From JBEIDK01 sp040383485 (lineage in GTDB: Bacteria; Bacteroidota; Bacteroidia; UBA4408), in NCBI GenBank assembly GCA_040383485.1, contig JBEIDK010000007.1, forward strand, positions 1 to 50,385: DNA of 50,385 nucleotides. Direction: 5' to 3'. Below the pieces are notes generated by a model. It made no database searches and was not told where the DNA came from. It saw nothing but the letters and a program-made list of their open reading frames with translations. The position numbers and the translations under genes are program-made. This document shows positions 9,063 to 18,196 of this stretch, one piece after another; positions within the stretch are counted from its first letter, which is position 1; every line of letters starts with the position of its first letter.

Positions 9063-10837
9063 TCAAGAATTGATTGCACCACCTTTTTTAAATGCCGGAA
9101 TTGAAACGACCATTAAAACAATAAAAGCAGTTACTAGTTTTAATAGAACAGGATCCAAGCCAATATTAAGTGCTAATGCTAAAATTACCCTAAAAATTAT
9201 TGCACCTATAATTACACCAAACAATCTGAAAATTATTTTTTTTGATTTAACAAATCTAATAGAGCATTACTAATCATTACACTGCCAAGTCCAAAAATAA
9301 CAATACCTATACCCATATTAATATCAGCAAATCCTTGGTATTGAGTTATTAAGAATCCTGAAAAAGCTGTTAGAGAGTTAGCAATGGCTAGTCCTATTAT
9401 TTTCATTTTATTCGGATTTATTCCTAAAGCTTTTACCATGTTTTCAGAATTTCCAGTTGCACGCATTGCTATTCCAAAATCAGTTTTTAATAACCAATTT
9501 AATAGTAACACTAAACATATGCTCATTATTAATAAGATGATGAGTTGATTATTAAAATATGAAAAAATATTTAAAGTATTAATTAATGGAATATTACTTC
9601 TGCCCATTATTAAAAGGTTGATTGAGTATAATGCTGTCATTGTTATTATGCCTGAAAGCAAAGCGTTTACTTTAAGTTTGGTATGTATTAATCCTGTTGT
9701 AATACCAGCCAAAGCGCCACTTACAAGCACAAATAGTAAAGTTATCCAAATATTATAATTATTGTATAGCATTGTTGATGTTATAGCTGCTCCTAACGTA
9801 AAACTTCCATCAGTTGTAATGTCAGGCAGATTAAAAACATTAATACTAATAAATAATCCTAAACATAACCCTGAAAAAGTTAAAGCAAGCAATAGTGCAG
9901 TTAAATAATAATTAGTAGCATTGTTTGTGAAACTTCTTTTCACTGAAATAGAGTTTCGAATTAATTTTTTTCTTGATTGTACAATTTCTGGTAAGGGCAA
10001 AATTTTTGTTGATAAATAAGTAGCTGCTTGCAAGCCAGCTTGAAATCCCCACTGATAAATATCTGCTCCAAAAGCTGCATCGGCACCACGCGCAAACAAT
10101 CCGGCTTCACTAGTATAAATTGGGACTTTATTTTTCTTACACTCTTTTAAAATTACTTCGAAAGACGCGAAAACTGTATTATCAGGCATAGCAAAAAAAG
10201 CATCTATATTTTTTGATATTAGAGTTTGAACAACCTGTTGCGTTTCAGAACTATTATTTGCAGGCAATGCAATTAACTCAATATTTAAACTTGAACATGT
10301 AGTTTTAATATGCTCAAATGCCGATTGACTCTGAGGTTCACTTTGATTATAAAGTAAGCCTAATTTTTTTACAAAGGGATTTGTTTTTAATATTAGACTA
10401 ACTGCAGTGTCAATATAGTCAAGCGTTTCATAAACGCCGAACAAATTTTTAGGTGCGTCTCCTTTTGAATTTACTAGTCCTGACAGTTCTGGGCTTGGAG
10501 AGACAATCATACAAACAGGAATGTCTTTGGTGGCTTGCACTGCTGTAATGGTCGATAGAGAAGGGCAAGTGGCAATTAAGTCAACATTTTCAGAAATAAA
10601 ATATTGACAAGCTTGAGAAAGTGTTGGAATATCTCCTTGAGCATTTCTATAAATTACTTTAAGCGTATTGTTTTTTTCTGAAAAGCCGTTCTTTGAAAGA
10701 GCATCGAAAAAACCTTGTCGCGCTTGCGACAAGGTTTCATCTTTAAATGCATCTAAAAAACCAATGGTAGGTTGTGACTTTAGGTTGCCACAAATCTTTA
10801 AAAGAATTATAATTAAAACTATTCTTGATTTTATCAT
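9063..10837 (-). CDS. ABC substrate-binding/permease fusion, frame split at an A8 run
   Basis: The zero frame (10837 to 9233) gives 534 aa: a signal-like start, an ABC_sub_bind (TrpX-like) domain at about 24-300, then a BPD_transp_2-type permease from about 310. It stops right after LLNQKK. The zero-frame codons there are CAA AAA AAA TAA, containing A_AAA_AAA. In the -1 frame translation continues for 57 more codons (from ATA at 9236) to a TGA at 9063-9065, encoding IIFRLFGVIIGAIIF and a final LDPVLLKLVTA helix, exactly the C-terminus these permeases need. The full product would be about 591 aa. In most bacteria the binding protein and permease are separate genes followed by an ATPase; no ATPase gene lies nearby. 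Substrate unknown (relatives import tryptophan or similar). Explanations: programmed -1 frameshift, transcriptional slippage, mutation or homopolymer sequencing error. Confidence 0.85.
9233..9249 (-). promoter_or_regulatory. Candidate -1 slippery site at the ABC fusion
   Basis: Minus-strand reading is AAT CAA AAA AAA TAA. The eight A residues (complement of T at 9236-9243) contain A_AAA_AAA in the phase required for simultaneous P- and A-site slippage, with the zero-frame stop directly after it. I did not identify a definite stimulatory stem-loop downstream. Confidence 0.45.
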
Positions 10838-10882
10838 CGTTTTATGTCAACGTAAATATTCAAAAAGAGTTTTAGCATATTC

Positions 10883-12292
10883 TTACAATTTCACAAATTT
10901 CTTGGTAATAAGCACATCGTTCATAGTGGTTGTTTTAACAAAATAAATACCTTTCGGTAAATTAGATACATCAATTGTTGCAACCATATTAATTGATTTG
11001 AAAGAAGAAATTATTTTTCCTGAGTAATCAAAAAGTTCAATAACACTATTATTTAATCCTTTCAATGAAATAGTCAAATAATTACTTACTGGATTAGGAA
11101 AAATTGATATTTCATCTTGTTCATTAGTTTTTATTGAACTTGTATTTAAAGCATAGTAGTTCTTTTTTAAAGTAGTTCTCTCAAAAATATTTGAACCCTG
11201 ATTTAAGTAAAATGCAGTATCGGTAAGCATGTTTTTATTGTTATTAAACTTATATAAGTGTGCAACAGTGCTCGGGAATACTTGACCAAAAAAGAAATCA
11301 AAAGTGTCAATAGTATCAGTAGTTAATACAAATCCTGAGTTATAGTACAATCTTTGATTTCTTTGAATACCTAATTGACCTAATAAATTTGAAGAGGTAT
11401 CTACTCTGGCTATTTCAGAAGTTTTATCATTATTTGAATTATAAGTGTAGTTGCTTCTACTATTGATTATCCAATTATTTCCATCCCAATTTTTTTCTTC
11501 TTCTTGAATTAGATTTCCAAAACCATCAATATTTGAATTATATTGTTGTTGGTTTATCCATGTATTATTGCCATTATCCCAATATTGCGAAGTATAGCTT
11601 TGTGGCATATCTTGTTCTGTATTATTTGGCCATGTTACATTTGTTATTTTAAAATCATTAATAAATGAACCATTCAAGAATGCTTCTCCTAGCACTGAAA
11701 TTATTTGATTAAAAGAATTATAAGTAAAACTAGATTCATAACTATTAACATAAGCGCTGATAGAATCAACCCAATTCAAAGAAATCTCTGAATTTAAATT
11801 ATTATTCAAATAGCTAGAAATTGTTTTTGTTTGCGGTTGCCAAGCATTGTTAACCCAAGTGTAATCTTTACTTTCAATCAAATTCTGATTTGCATCATAT
11901 ATATTTTCTCTTTTATAATTATTTTCAAGCGGGTTGCCTGGCATAAAACCATTATCCAAATTGATTTCAGAAAGTATGTTGTTACTACTATTATAAGTTG
12001 TATTTGTTTGCATGGTTAAGTCAAAAACATTATTACTCATATTAGGATAATAAGTATTACTTTGAGTAACGTTACCATTTGCATCTCTAACATAAAGTGT
12101 AGTATCACTAATGTTATAAGCATTAGAAAATTGATCAAAATTTTTATTTGTTACCGCTTTTAAATATTCCACAACACTTCTTTCATTGTCAGAACTATTT
12201 AAATGTCTTTTAAAGTATTTTGTTGCTGTGTGTTGTGCAGAACATTGAATTGAAATTGCTAATGCAAGTACGATTTTAAAATTTGTTTTCAT
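10883..12292 (-). CDS. T9SS type A sorting-domain protein with YD-like repeats
   Basis: 469 aa secreted protein. The N-terminus is a signal peptide (MKTNFKIVLALAISIQCSAQ). The middle 350 residues are Asn/Tyr-rich repeats with T-Y-N-S-x-N and D-x-N-x-N-L-I-E cores, similar in style to the protein at 4341-5297. The last ~75 residues form a T9SS type A sorting domain: ISIFPNPVSNYLTI, then ELFDYSGK, then LPKGIYFVK and a final KKFVKL. It should cross the outer membrane through the Por machinery and remain on the surface or be released. Ligand or activity unknown. It sits 17 bp downstream of the methyltransferase gene on the same strand. Confidence 0.88.
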   Translation of the reverse strand: MKTNFKIVLALAISIQCSAQHTATKYFKRHLNSSDNERSVVEYLKAVTNKNFDQFSNAYNISDTTLYVRDANGNVTQSNTYYPNMSNNVFDLTMQTNTTYNSSNNILSEINLDNGFMPGNPLENNYKRENIYDANQNLIESKDYTWVNNAWQPQTKTISSYLNNNLNSEISLNWVDSISAYVNSYESSFTYNSFNQIISVLGEAFLNGSFINDFKITNVTWPNNTEQDMPQSYTSQYWDNGNNTWINQQQYNSNIDGFGNLIQEEEKNWDGNNWIINSRSNYTYNSNNDKTSEIARVDTSSNLLGQLGIQRNQRLYYNSGFVLTTDTIDTFDFFFGQVFPSTVAHLYKFNNNKNMLTDTAFYLNQGSNIFERTTLKKNYYALNTSSIKTNEQDEISIFPNPVSNYLTISLKGLNNSVIELFDYSGKIISSFKSINMVATIDVSNLPKGIYFVKTTTMNDVLITKKFVKL

Positions 12293-12309
12293 TTATATTT
12301 ATTTAAAAT

Positions 12310-13128
12310 TTATTTCCAAGCTTTTACAACTAATCCAGTGCCAGTTGGATGATTTCCATTTACATCCATCCAATTTAAAACATAACAAATAGGGTAGGTG
12401 ATGATGTAGTAAAACGGAATTAGAATAAAAAATAATTTTGATATTCCTAATATTTGAATAGGATATTTCATGCTTAAACGCCATGAAATTTTTCCGGGAT
12501 TACCGTAACCATACCTAGCTTCAACCTTCGAGAAACCAGCGCTTTTAAGTTTATCCTCAATCTCATTTATATTGTATCCATCTCTAACATGCTCTTCAAT
12601 AAATGATGTTCCATCTTCGTCATGCACATCGCTTCCGCCTTGGTCAGATGGAGTAGATATTAGCAACATACCTCCCGGCTTTAATGAAGAGACAATGTTC
12701 TTAAAAACTAATACATCTTCTAAAATATGTTCCATAACGTCAACTGACAATGCAAGGTCAAATTGGTTTTGTTTATCTTCGAAATACTTTGTTTCTGTTA
12801 AATCAGCAATTTCAAATGTTACTTTTTTATTATTTATTGAATTAAAGAATTGTTTACAGTCTTCAACCTGTTCGTCCTTAACATCAACAGCTAAAATATT
12901 CCAATGTGGATTCATGGTACTTAAGTAATAAGTATGTTGTCCGAAACCCATACCAGCATCTAAAATATTAATATCGTTGCCTTTACCTTTTGCCCAATTA
13001 GTAAGTTCCTTGTGTACATGCCATGCACGTAACAATAGTAAATCAAGCAGTTTATAAAATAATTTTCTTAAAAATGGTGTTTTGTTAAATACGTTACCTA
13101 AACTTCTTTTTATCGGGTCGTAATGCAT
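12310..13128 (-). CDS. Class I SAM-dependent methyltransferase with C-terminal hydrophobic segment
   Basis: 272 aa. The SAM-binding motif I is LDAGMGFGQ (D57, G59, G61, G63), motif II acidic residue is D82 in LAVDVKD, and a post-motif VDVMEHILED follows. This is the Methyltransf_11/23 fold. After the catalytic part, residues of about 220-255 are strongly hydrophobic (LFFILIPFYYIITYPICYVL), suggesting membrane association, which is unusual for simple soluble methyltransferases but seen in ones acting on lipids or cell-surface sugars. Substrate not identifiable. It heads a minus-strand pair with the T9SS protein. Confidence 0.85.
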   Translation of the reverse strand: MHYDPIKRSLGNVFNKTPFLRKLFYKLLDLLLLRAWHVHKELTNWAKGKGNDINILDAGMGFGQHTYYLSTMNPHWNILAVDVKDEQVEDCKQFFNSINNKKVTFEIADLTETKYFEDKQNQFDLALSVDVMEHILEDVLVFKNIVSSLKPGGMLLISTPSDQGGSDVHDEDGTSFIEEHVRDGYNINEIEDKLKSAGFSKVEARYGYGNPGKISWRLSMKYPIQILGISKLFFILIPFYYIITYPICYVLNWMDVNGNHPTGTGLVVKAWK

Positions 13129-13290
13129 AATTCTATTTATTGGGCAAATCTAAAAATTTTAATTAGCTATCAATATTTTATAATTTGTATAATGATGTTT
13201 GAAAGTAATCTATTTTTCATTTACCAATTCTCTATCAAAAATTATATATTTGTTTAGGTTTTAAGAATAAAAAAAACAAATAATTTATAT

Positions 13291-13458
13291 AACCCAGATT
13301 ACGCATTAGAAATTCTATTACAACGCAAAACTCCTTCAAAATATGAAGTAAACAACTTTTTCTCATGCATCATATATTTAATATGATTTATTCGTAAAAG
13401 TTCATATTTTATTGGGCTATGGCGCTTCACTACGAACCTCTAACACGTAATCTGGGTT
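13291..13458. mobile_element. MITE-like inverted-repeat element, copy 2 (168 bp)
   Basis: The terminal inverted repeats are AACCCAGATTACGCATTAG on the left and, read on the minus strand, AACCCAGATTACGTGTTAG on the right, with 2 mismatches in 19. It is about 93% identical to the copy at 4044-4210, with one extra T that breaks the short minus-strand frame open in copy 1. Its right end lies 13 bp before the ATG of the SRPBCC gene, so any promoter of that gene must lie inside or across the element. The flanks (13129-13290) show no gene. Confidence 0.75.
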
Positions 13459-13471
13459 TAAAAACAATGCC

Positions 13472-14014
13472 ATGAAATATATAAAAATAATAATACTTGT
13501 GATGCTTTCAATGGTATCACTAATTCTGATAATTGCGCTATTCATCAGTAAAGAATACTCTGTTGAGCGTGAAATCATAATTAACAAACCAAAAGAAAGT
13601 GTTTTTAATTATGTTAAACTTTTAAGAAATCAGAAAAGCTTCAGTACTTGGGAAAATATGGACCCAAATATGAAAAACGAATTTAGAGGAATTGATGGAA
13701 CAGTTGGTTCGTTTCATAGTTGGGATGGAAATCCAGATAATGTTGGAGTGGGTTCGCAAGAAATTAAAGGTATTATTGAAGGAGAAAGAATTGATATTGA
13801 ATTGAAATTTATTGAACCATTTGAATCTACTTCTCCTGTTTATTTTATTACCGAATCAAACGGAGATAATTCTACTAAGTTGATATGGGGAATGAAAGGT
13901 TATATGCAATACCCAATGAATATAATGATTCCTATAATGAATTTTGAAAAGTTTATTGGAAATGAATATGGAAAAAGTCTTCAGAACCTAAAGGTGCTTT
14001 TAGAAAAAAAGTAG
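13472..14014 (+). CDS. SRPBCC (START-like/polyketide cyclase) family protein
   Basis: 180 aa. An N-terminal membrane helix (IIILVMLSMVSLILIIALFI) is followed by the SRPBCC beta-grasp domain, recognised by the EYSVEREIIINKPKESVFNYV opening strand and helix and a final amphipathic helix (GNEYGKSLQNLKVLLE). The cavity fold binds hydrophobic ligands; many Bacteroidota members with this N-terminal anchor are uncharacterised. It stands alone between minus-strand genes, with the inverted-repeat element directly upstream. Confidence 0.85.
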   Translation: MKYIKIIILVMLSMVSLILIIALFISKEYSVEREIIINKPKESVFNYVKLLRNQKSFSTWENMDPNMKNEFRGIDGTVGSFHSWDGNPDNVGVGSQEIKGIIEGERIDIELKFIEPFESTSPVYFITESNGDNSTKLIWGMKGYMQYPMNIMIPIMNFEKFIGNEYGKSLQNLKVLLEKK

Positions 14015-14068
14015 AAATTGTAAATTTATTATTTTGCTACCTGTATTATATTTTTGAAAAAGACTAAA

Positions 14069-15112
14069 TCATACTTCAAACAAATAAACACTTAAATTAT
14101 TAATTGATTTAGTTCCAATGGGTTCTTCAAATAATAATTTATTATGCTTTAATATAGGTGCCTTCACTCCACTTTTTAAATTAGTTTCCGATTCAAAAAC
14201 CCTTGCCTCATCCCAAATTTTATTATCAATAAATGATTGAATAGTTTTAGCCCCACCTTCAATTATTATTGATTGAATATTACTTCTGAATAGGCATTCC
14301 AATATGTTATCAATTAAGTTTAGTTTATTAGTGAGTTTGATATACTCGGTATTTTTCTCTTTATCATTTTTTGTCAATGAAAATACATAAGTTGTGTTTT
14401 CGTCATTCAATAGTTTCAGATTTGAATGTAGTTTATTCTCTAAATCAATAACAAATCTTTTAGGATTATTACCTTCTACCAATCTTGTTGTCAGTTGAGG
14501 GTTGTCAATATTTGCAGTTTTATAACCTATAAGAATTGCTTGTTCTTGGCTTCTCCATAAATGATTTAAAAGTTGACTACTTTCATTACTAATTTTAAGA
14601 TTAGGAATATTTTCATCTCCAATAAAACCATCTTTAGATTGTGCCCATTTTAATATTACATAAGGTCTTTTCTTTGAATGAAAAATAAAAAATCTTTTGT
14701 TTAATTCTGTGCACTCTTTTTTAAGTACCCCAATAGTTACATTAACACCATTGTCTTTTAGTTTTTTAATTCCTTCGCCATTCACTTCTGAAAAAATATC
14801 TTGAGTGCCAATGACCACATTTTTTATTTTATGCTTTATAATTAAATCAACGCAAGGAGGAGTTTTGCCAAAATGGGAACATGGCTCTAGGTTTACATAC
14901 AGTGTGCAATTTTCAAGAATACTTAAATCGCTAACCTTTTTAATAGCATTTACTTCGGCATGTTCTTTACCAAATTCTTGATGATATCCCTCTGCAATAA
15001 TTTTTTTATCATAAACAATTACACAACCAACCAAAGGGTTTGGTGCCACCTTACCTTTTCCCATTTCAGCAAGTTGCAGGCATCTTGCCATAAAGGTTTC
15101 ATCTATCGACAT
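14069..15112 (-). CDS. ribD: Bifunctional riboflavin deaminase/reductase RibD
   Basis: 347 aa, normal length. The enzyme carries out the second and third steps of riboflavin synthesis (deamination of the pyrimidine, then side-chain reduction). The N-terminal deaminase has the zinc motif HAE at 51-53 and the PCxHxGKTPPC motif with C78 and C87. The C-terminal reductase has the RPYVILKWAQSKDG start (about residue 150) and the IIEGGAKTIQSF nucleotide-binding motif. No other rib genes are nearby. The ATG at 15112 lies one base after the stop of the histidine-kinase gene, so ribD is translated from that transcript, a pairing without obvious functional logic. Confidence 0.96.
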   Translation of the reverse strand: MSIDETFMARCLQLAEMGKGKVAPNPLVGCVIVYDKKIIAEGYHQEFGKEHAEVNAIKKVSDLSILENCTLYVNLEPCSHFGKTPPCVDLIIKHKIKNVVIGTQDIFSEVNGEGIKKLKDNGVNVTIGVLKKECTELNKRFFIFHSKKRPYVILKWAQSKDGFIGDENIPNLKISNESSQLLNHLWRSQEQAILIGYKTANIDNPQLTTRLVEGNNPKRFVIDLENKLHSNLKLLNDENTTYVFSLTKNDKEKNTEYIKLTNKLNLIDNILECLFRSNIQSIIIEGGAKTIQSFIDNKIWDEARVFESETNLKSGVKAPILKHNKLLFEEPIGTKSINNLSVYLFEV

Positions 15113-15113
15113 T

Positions 15114-17078
15114 CTACTTTTTAATAGTTAGTATAAATGTTGAACCTTTATATTGAATAGTTTCTAAGGCTATTTTTAAATTTATTTTATCAGCCAATAA
15201 TTTTACAATATATAATCCTAATCCTGTTGAGCGCTCACCACCAGTAGGAGTTGCGGAAAGCTTTTGGTATTTTTTAAATAATCTTTCTCTATCATCAATA
15301 CTAAATCCGGGGCCTTCATCTTTAATTTGAATCATTACAAATTGTTCGTCTTCTGAACTTATTATTTGAATTTTTCTACCACCATTTGTAAATTTAATTG
15401 CGTTTGAAAGCAAATTTTCAATTATTTCTATGAAGTATTCTTTGTTGGTTAATATATTTCCTTTATAATTTAATTTTTCTTCAATTATTATATTTTTAAT
15501 CTTAGCGCTTGTTTGTAAATGATTTAATGCAGCATTCATAAGTTCATCAAGATTTAATACTTTTAATTCTACAATTAAATTCGCGTCTTCTAATTTGTTT
15601 ATGTTCAATAAATTTTCAATTAGTTTATTTCCATAATTTACAGACTTATTCATTTTTTCAATAACCTCTTTTTGTTCATTGTTTAAAGGTCCTAACATAT
15701 CCATAAGTTGTGCTAAGCCTTTAACCTGTCCCATTGGAGTTTTTAAGTCATGTGCAACAATTTTCGTTAAGGAGTCTTTTTCTCTATTAAGTTCACTTAA
15801 CTTATTATTATTACTAATAAGCTTTTCATTATTCTTTTTTGAGTTTTTATAACTTCCATAAATAATAAAAACCAGAATTAGTGAAGATAGTAATAGAATA
15901 AAAAATAAATTTCTTTGAGCTTTATTTTGCGATAATTGGTTAATCGTTATTTGTTCCTCTAATAGTTGTTTTTGTTGCTTTTGCTCAAATTCATAGTTCA
16001 TTCTTGACAGGGTAATTTGCTCGGTATTCAATGCGTTAAATAAACTATCCTTAGCATTTGAATAAATTTTAAAATAGTATAATGCATTTTTCGAGTCGCC
16101 ATTAACTTCATAAATTTTCGAAAGTATTTCCGCACCATCTTTTAAGTCTTCCCATGAATCCGTTTCTTCTGCATACTCTAAACCTTCAAGTGCTGAAATC
16201 TTTGCCGAATCTAATTTATTCTGAGAATAAAATGCCTTACCAATATTTACCAAAGATGTTCCAATGCCATTATGGTCTTGCATCTTTGTCCTATATTCTA
16301 GCGCTTTTCTCTGATAATTCAAAGCCGTTTTGGCATCTCCTTTTTTGAGAATTAATTCACCTAAATTATTATATGCGCTTGCTAAGCAATTAATATCGTT
16401 TAAATCGTTACAAAGTGAAATAGTTTTTATATAAGTTGAAATAGCTTTTTCATTTTCATTTTTTGATGAATAAAATAAAGCTTCATTTCCGTAGTTATAT
16501 GCTATTCCAGATTTATCATTCTGTTTGTATCTTAAAATAGTAGACTTTTTCAAGTATTTTAGAGCTGTATCAAATTGTTCTTGCCCCCAAAATACAATAG
16601 AAATGTTTGCATAAGTAGTTGCAATTTGATTGTCATCTTTAAGTTTTTCTTGAATTTTTAGAGCCTTAAAAAAGTAATCTAATGCTTCTGGATAGTTTCC
16701 TTTTTTGGAATAACATAAACCAATTGCGCCATACAATTCACCAATATTTGCTTCACTCTTTATTGATAAGTAATATTTTAATGCTTCGTTGTAAAAATTA
16801 ATAGCACCATGATAGTCACCTTTATTTTCTGTAATTATTCCATGCAGAAATAGTGACTTGTAAAATAAATTATTGTTTCTTATTTGAACAGATTTTGCTT
16901 TGGCATTTCTTATAAAAGAGTTTGCTTTTTCTAAGTTAAATATTTCAATATTAGCTTTTGCACTATCAATTAGTGAAATAATTTTTAATGAATCACCAAT
17001 TAAATTGTTTTGACATAGGCAACAATTACGCATAAATAACAGCGCGATTATTAATAAAAATATTTTTTTACTTAGCAT
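15114..17078 (-). CDS. TPR-containing sensor histidine kinase
   Basis: About 654 aa from the ATG at 17078 (MLSKKIFLLIIALLF, a signal/anchor); a TTG 15 bases upstream is less likely. Residues of about 30-350 are TPR repeats with typical YxxALKY and N-LGE/IG patterns, predicted periplasmic. A transmembrane helix near residue 395 (LFFILLLSSLILVFIIYGSY) and a short coiled coil precede the HisKA domain, with phospho-acceptor His443 in VAHDLKTP. The HATPase_c domain shows the N box NLLSNAIKFT, G1 DEGPGF and G2 STGLGLYIVK. No response regulator is adjacent, so it is an orphan kinase. Such TPR kinases are common in Bacteroidota; signal unknown. Confidence 0.92.
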   Translation of the reverse strand: MLSKKIFLLIIALLFMRNCCLCQNNLIGDSLKIISLIDSAKANIEIFNLEKANSFIRNAKAKSVQIRNNNLFYKSLFLHGIITENKGDYHGAINFYNEALKYYLSIKSEANIGELYGAIGLCYSKKGNYPEALDYFFKALKIQEKLKDDNQIATTYANISIVFWGQEQFDTALKYLKKSTILRYKQNDKSGIAYNYGNEALFYSSKNENEKAISTYIKTISLCNDLNDINCLASAYNNLGELILKKGDAKTALNYQRKALEYRTKMQDHNGIGTSLVNIGKAFYSQNKLDSAKISALEGLEYAEETDSWEDLKDGAEILSKIYEVNGDSKNALYYFKIYSNAKDSLFNALNTEQITLSRMNYEFEQKQQKQLLEEQITINQLSQNKAQRNLFFILLLSSLILVFIIYGSYKNSKKNNEKLISNNNKLSELNREKDSLTKIVAHDLKTPMGQVKGLAQLMDMLGPLNNEQKEVIEKMNKSVNYGNKLIENLLNINKLEDANLIVELKVLNLDELMNAALNHLQTSAKIKNIIIEEKLNYKGNILTNKEYFIEIIENLLSNAIKFTNGGRKIQIISSEDEQFVMIQIKDEGPGFSIDDRERLFKKYQKLSATPTGGERSTGLGLYIVKLLADKINLKIALETIQYKGSTFILTIKK

Positions 17079-17190
17079 AAAACAAAAACCCAATATTAAG
17101 AAAGTTATTCATGAAAATTAATAAAATCACTTTTTTACAGCTAAGAAAAAACCATTAGGTTTGAAAAATAAAAATAAAAAATATAATTAA

Positions 17191-18141
17191 ATGGAAATAA
17201 CTCCTGATTTAACCAATAAGATAAAACTTTTAAATGAAAAATACTCTGCCATGGGTCAAGATTTAAATTCTTATTTAGATGGCTTATTATATGCAGATTA
17301 TCTTACTTATTGGGATTACGTTCAAGTAGACACTTTATTAAGCCTGCAGCATACACGTACTTCTTTCCCTGATGAAAAAATTTTCATCCTTTACCATCAA
17401 ATTACTGAGCTTTACTTTAATTTGTGCATTCATGAGCTACAGCAGATTGCTGAAAAAATTGAAAATATAGAAGTAGATTTTTTCATTGCAAGAATGAAAC
17501 GTGTAAATAGATACTTTGAGGCTTTAACATTTAGTTTTGATATAATGATTGATGGAATGGAACAGGAGCAATTTTTAAAGTATAGAATGAGTCTCTTGCC
17601 AGCAAGTGGTTTTCAAAGTGCTCAATATAGAATGATTGAAATTTATGCCACACACTTTATAAATCTAGTTGCTAAAGATAAAAGGGAAGTGGTAAGAAAC
17701 AAAGACATTCATTCTAAATTCCCTTATATTTATTGGAAAAACGGTGCAACCGAATTGGCAACTGGAAAAAAAACGCTTACATTATTACAATTTGAGAAAA
17801 AATATGAGCGCAAGCTTATAAATTTAGCAGAAGAGTTGCAGCTATCAAATATTTACTCAGTTTACGAACGTTTTTCAAATGATGATAAGGTTAAGGCAAG
17901 TAATGTTTTGCGTAATTTTGATGTGAATGTAAATATCAATTGGCCGCTCTGTCATTATAAGTCAGCTGTGAGATATCTACAAAAAAGTCCTGAAGATATT
18001 GCTGCTACTGGCGGTACCAATTGGCAAAAATATTTACCTCCTCGTTTTCAAAAAAGAATTTTTTATCCTGAGTTGTGGACACTAGAGGAAATTGAGAATT
18101 GGGGCAAGGCTTGGATTGAAACAAATGTATTTAATAAGTAA
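17191..18141 (+). CDS. Tryptophan 2,3-dioxygenase family protein
   Basis: 316 aa all-helical haem protein. Similarity to TDO is clear: the distal-pocket segment ILYHQITELYF (His69), the signature LLPASGFQSAQYRMIE for substrate contact, and the proximal haem-ligand region NWPLCHYKSAV (His255). TDO opens the indole ring of tryptophan to N-formylkynurenine. Compared with animal TDO, the C-terminus after the GTGGS-like turn (here ATGGTN) is different, reading YLPPRFQKRIFYPELW. No other kynurenine-pathway gene lies in the window. Divergent from the histidine kinase over 112 bp. Confidence 0.88.
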   Translation: MEITPDLTNKIKLLNEKYSAMGQDLNSYLDGLLYADYLTYWDYVQVDTLLSLQHTRTSFPDEKIFILYHQITELYFNLCIHELQQIAEKIENIEVDFFIARMKRVNRYFEALTFSFDIMIDGMEQEQFLKYRMSLLPASGFQSAQYRMIEIYATHFINLVAKDKREVVRNKDIHSKFPYIYWKNGATELATGKKTLTLLQFEKKYERKLINLAEELQLSNIYSVYERFSNDDKVKASNVLRNFDVNVNINWPLCHYKSAVRYLQKSPEDIAATGGTNWQKYLPPRFQKRIFYPELWTLEEIENWGKAWIETNVFNK

Positions 18142-18160
18142 TTTTGTATTTAAATTTTGT

Positions 18161-18168
18161 TAGTTTTG
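18161..18168 (+). promoter_or_regulatory. Possible -7 promoter element for the Omp28-like gene
   Basis: TAGTTTTG fits TAnnTTTG 29 bp before the ATG at 18197. A TTTG at 18143-18146 is closer than usual (14 bp), so this is tentative. Confidence 0.3.
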
Positions 18169-18196
18169 ATTTAACAAACAAATAAAATTTAATAAC

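Noticed and set aside
9070..9273. Open frame of 67 codons on the plus strand after the YigZ-family gene
   Set aside because: It is the antisense of the -1 frame permease C-terminus, which has clear family similarity; the plus-strand product resembles nothing.
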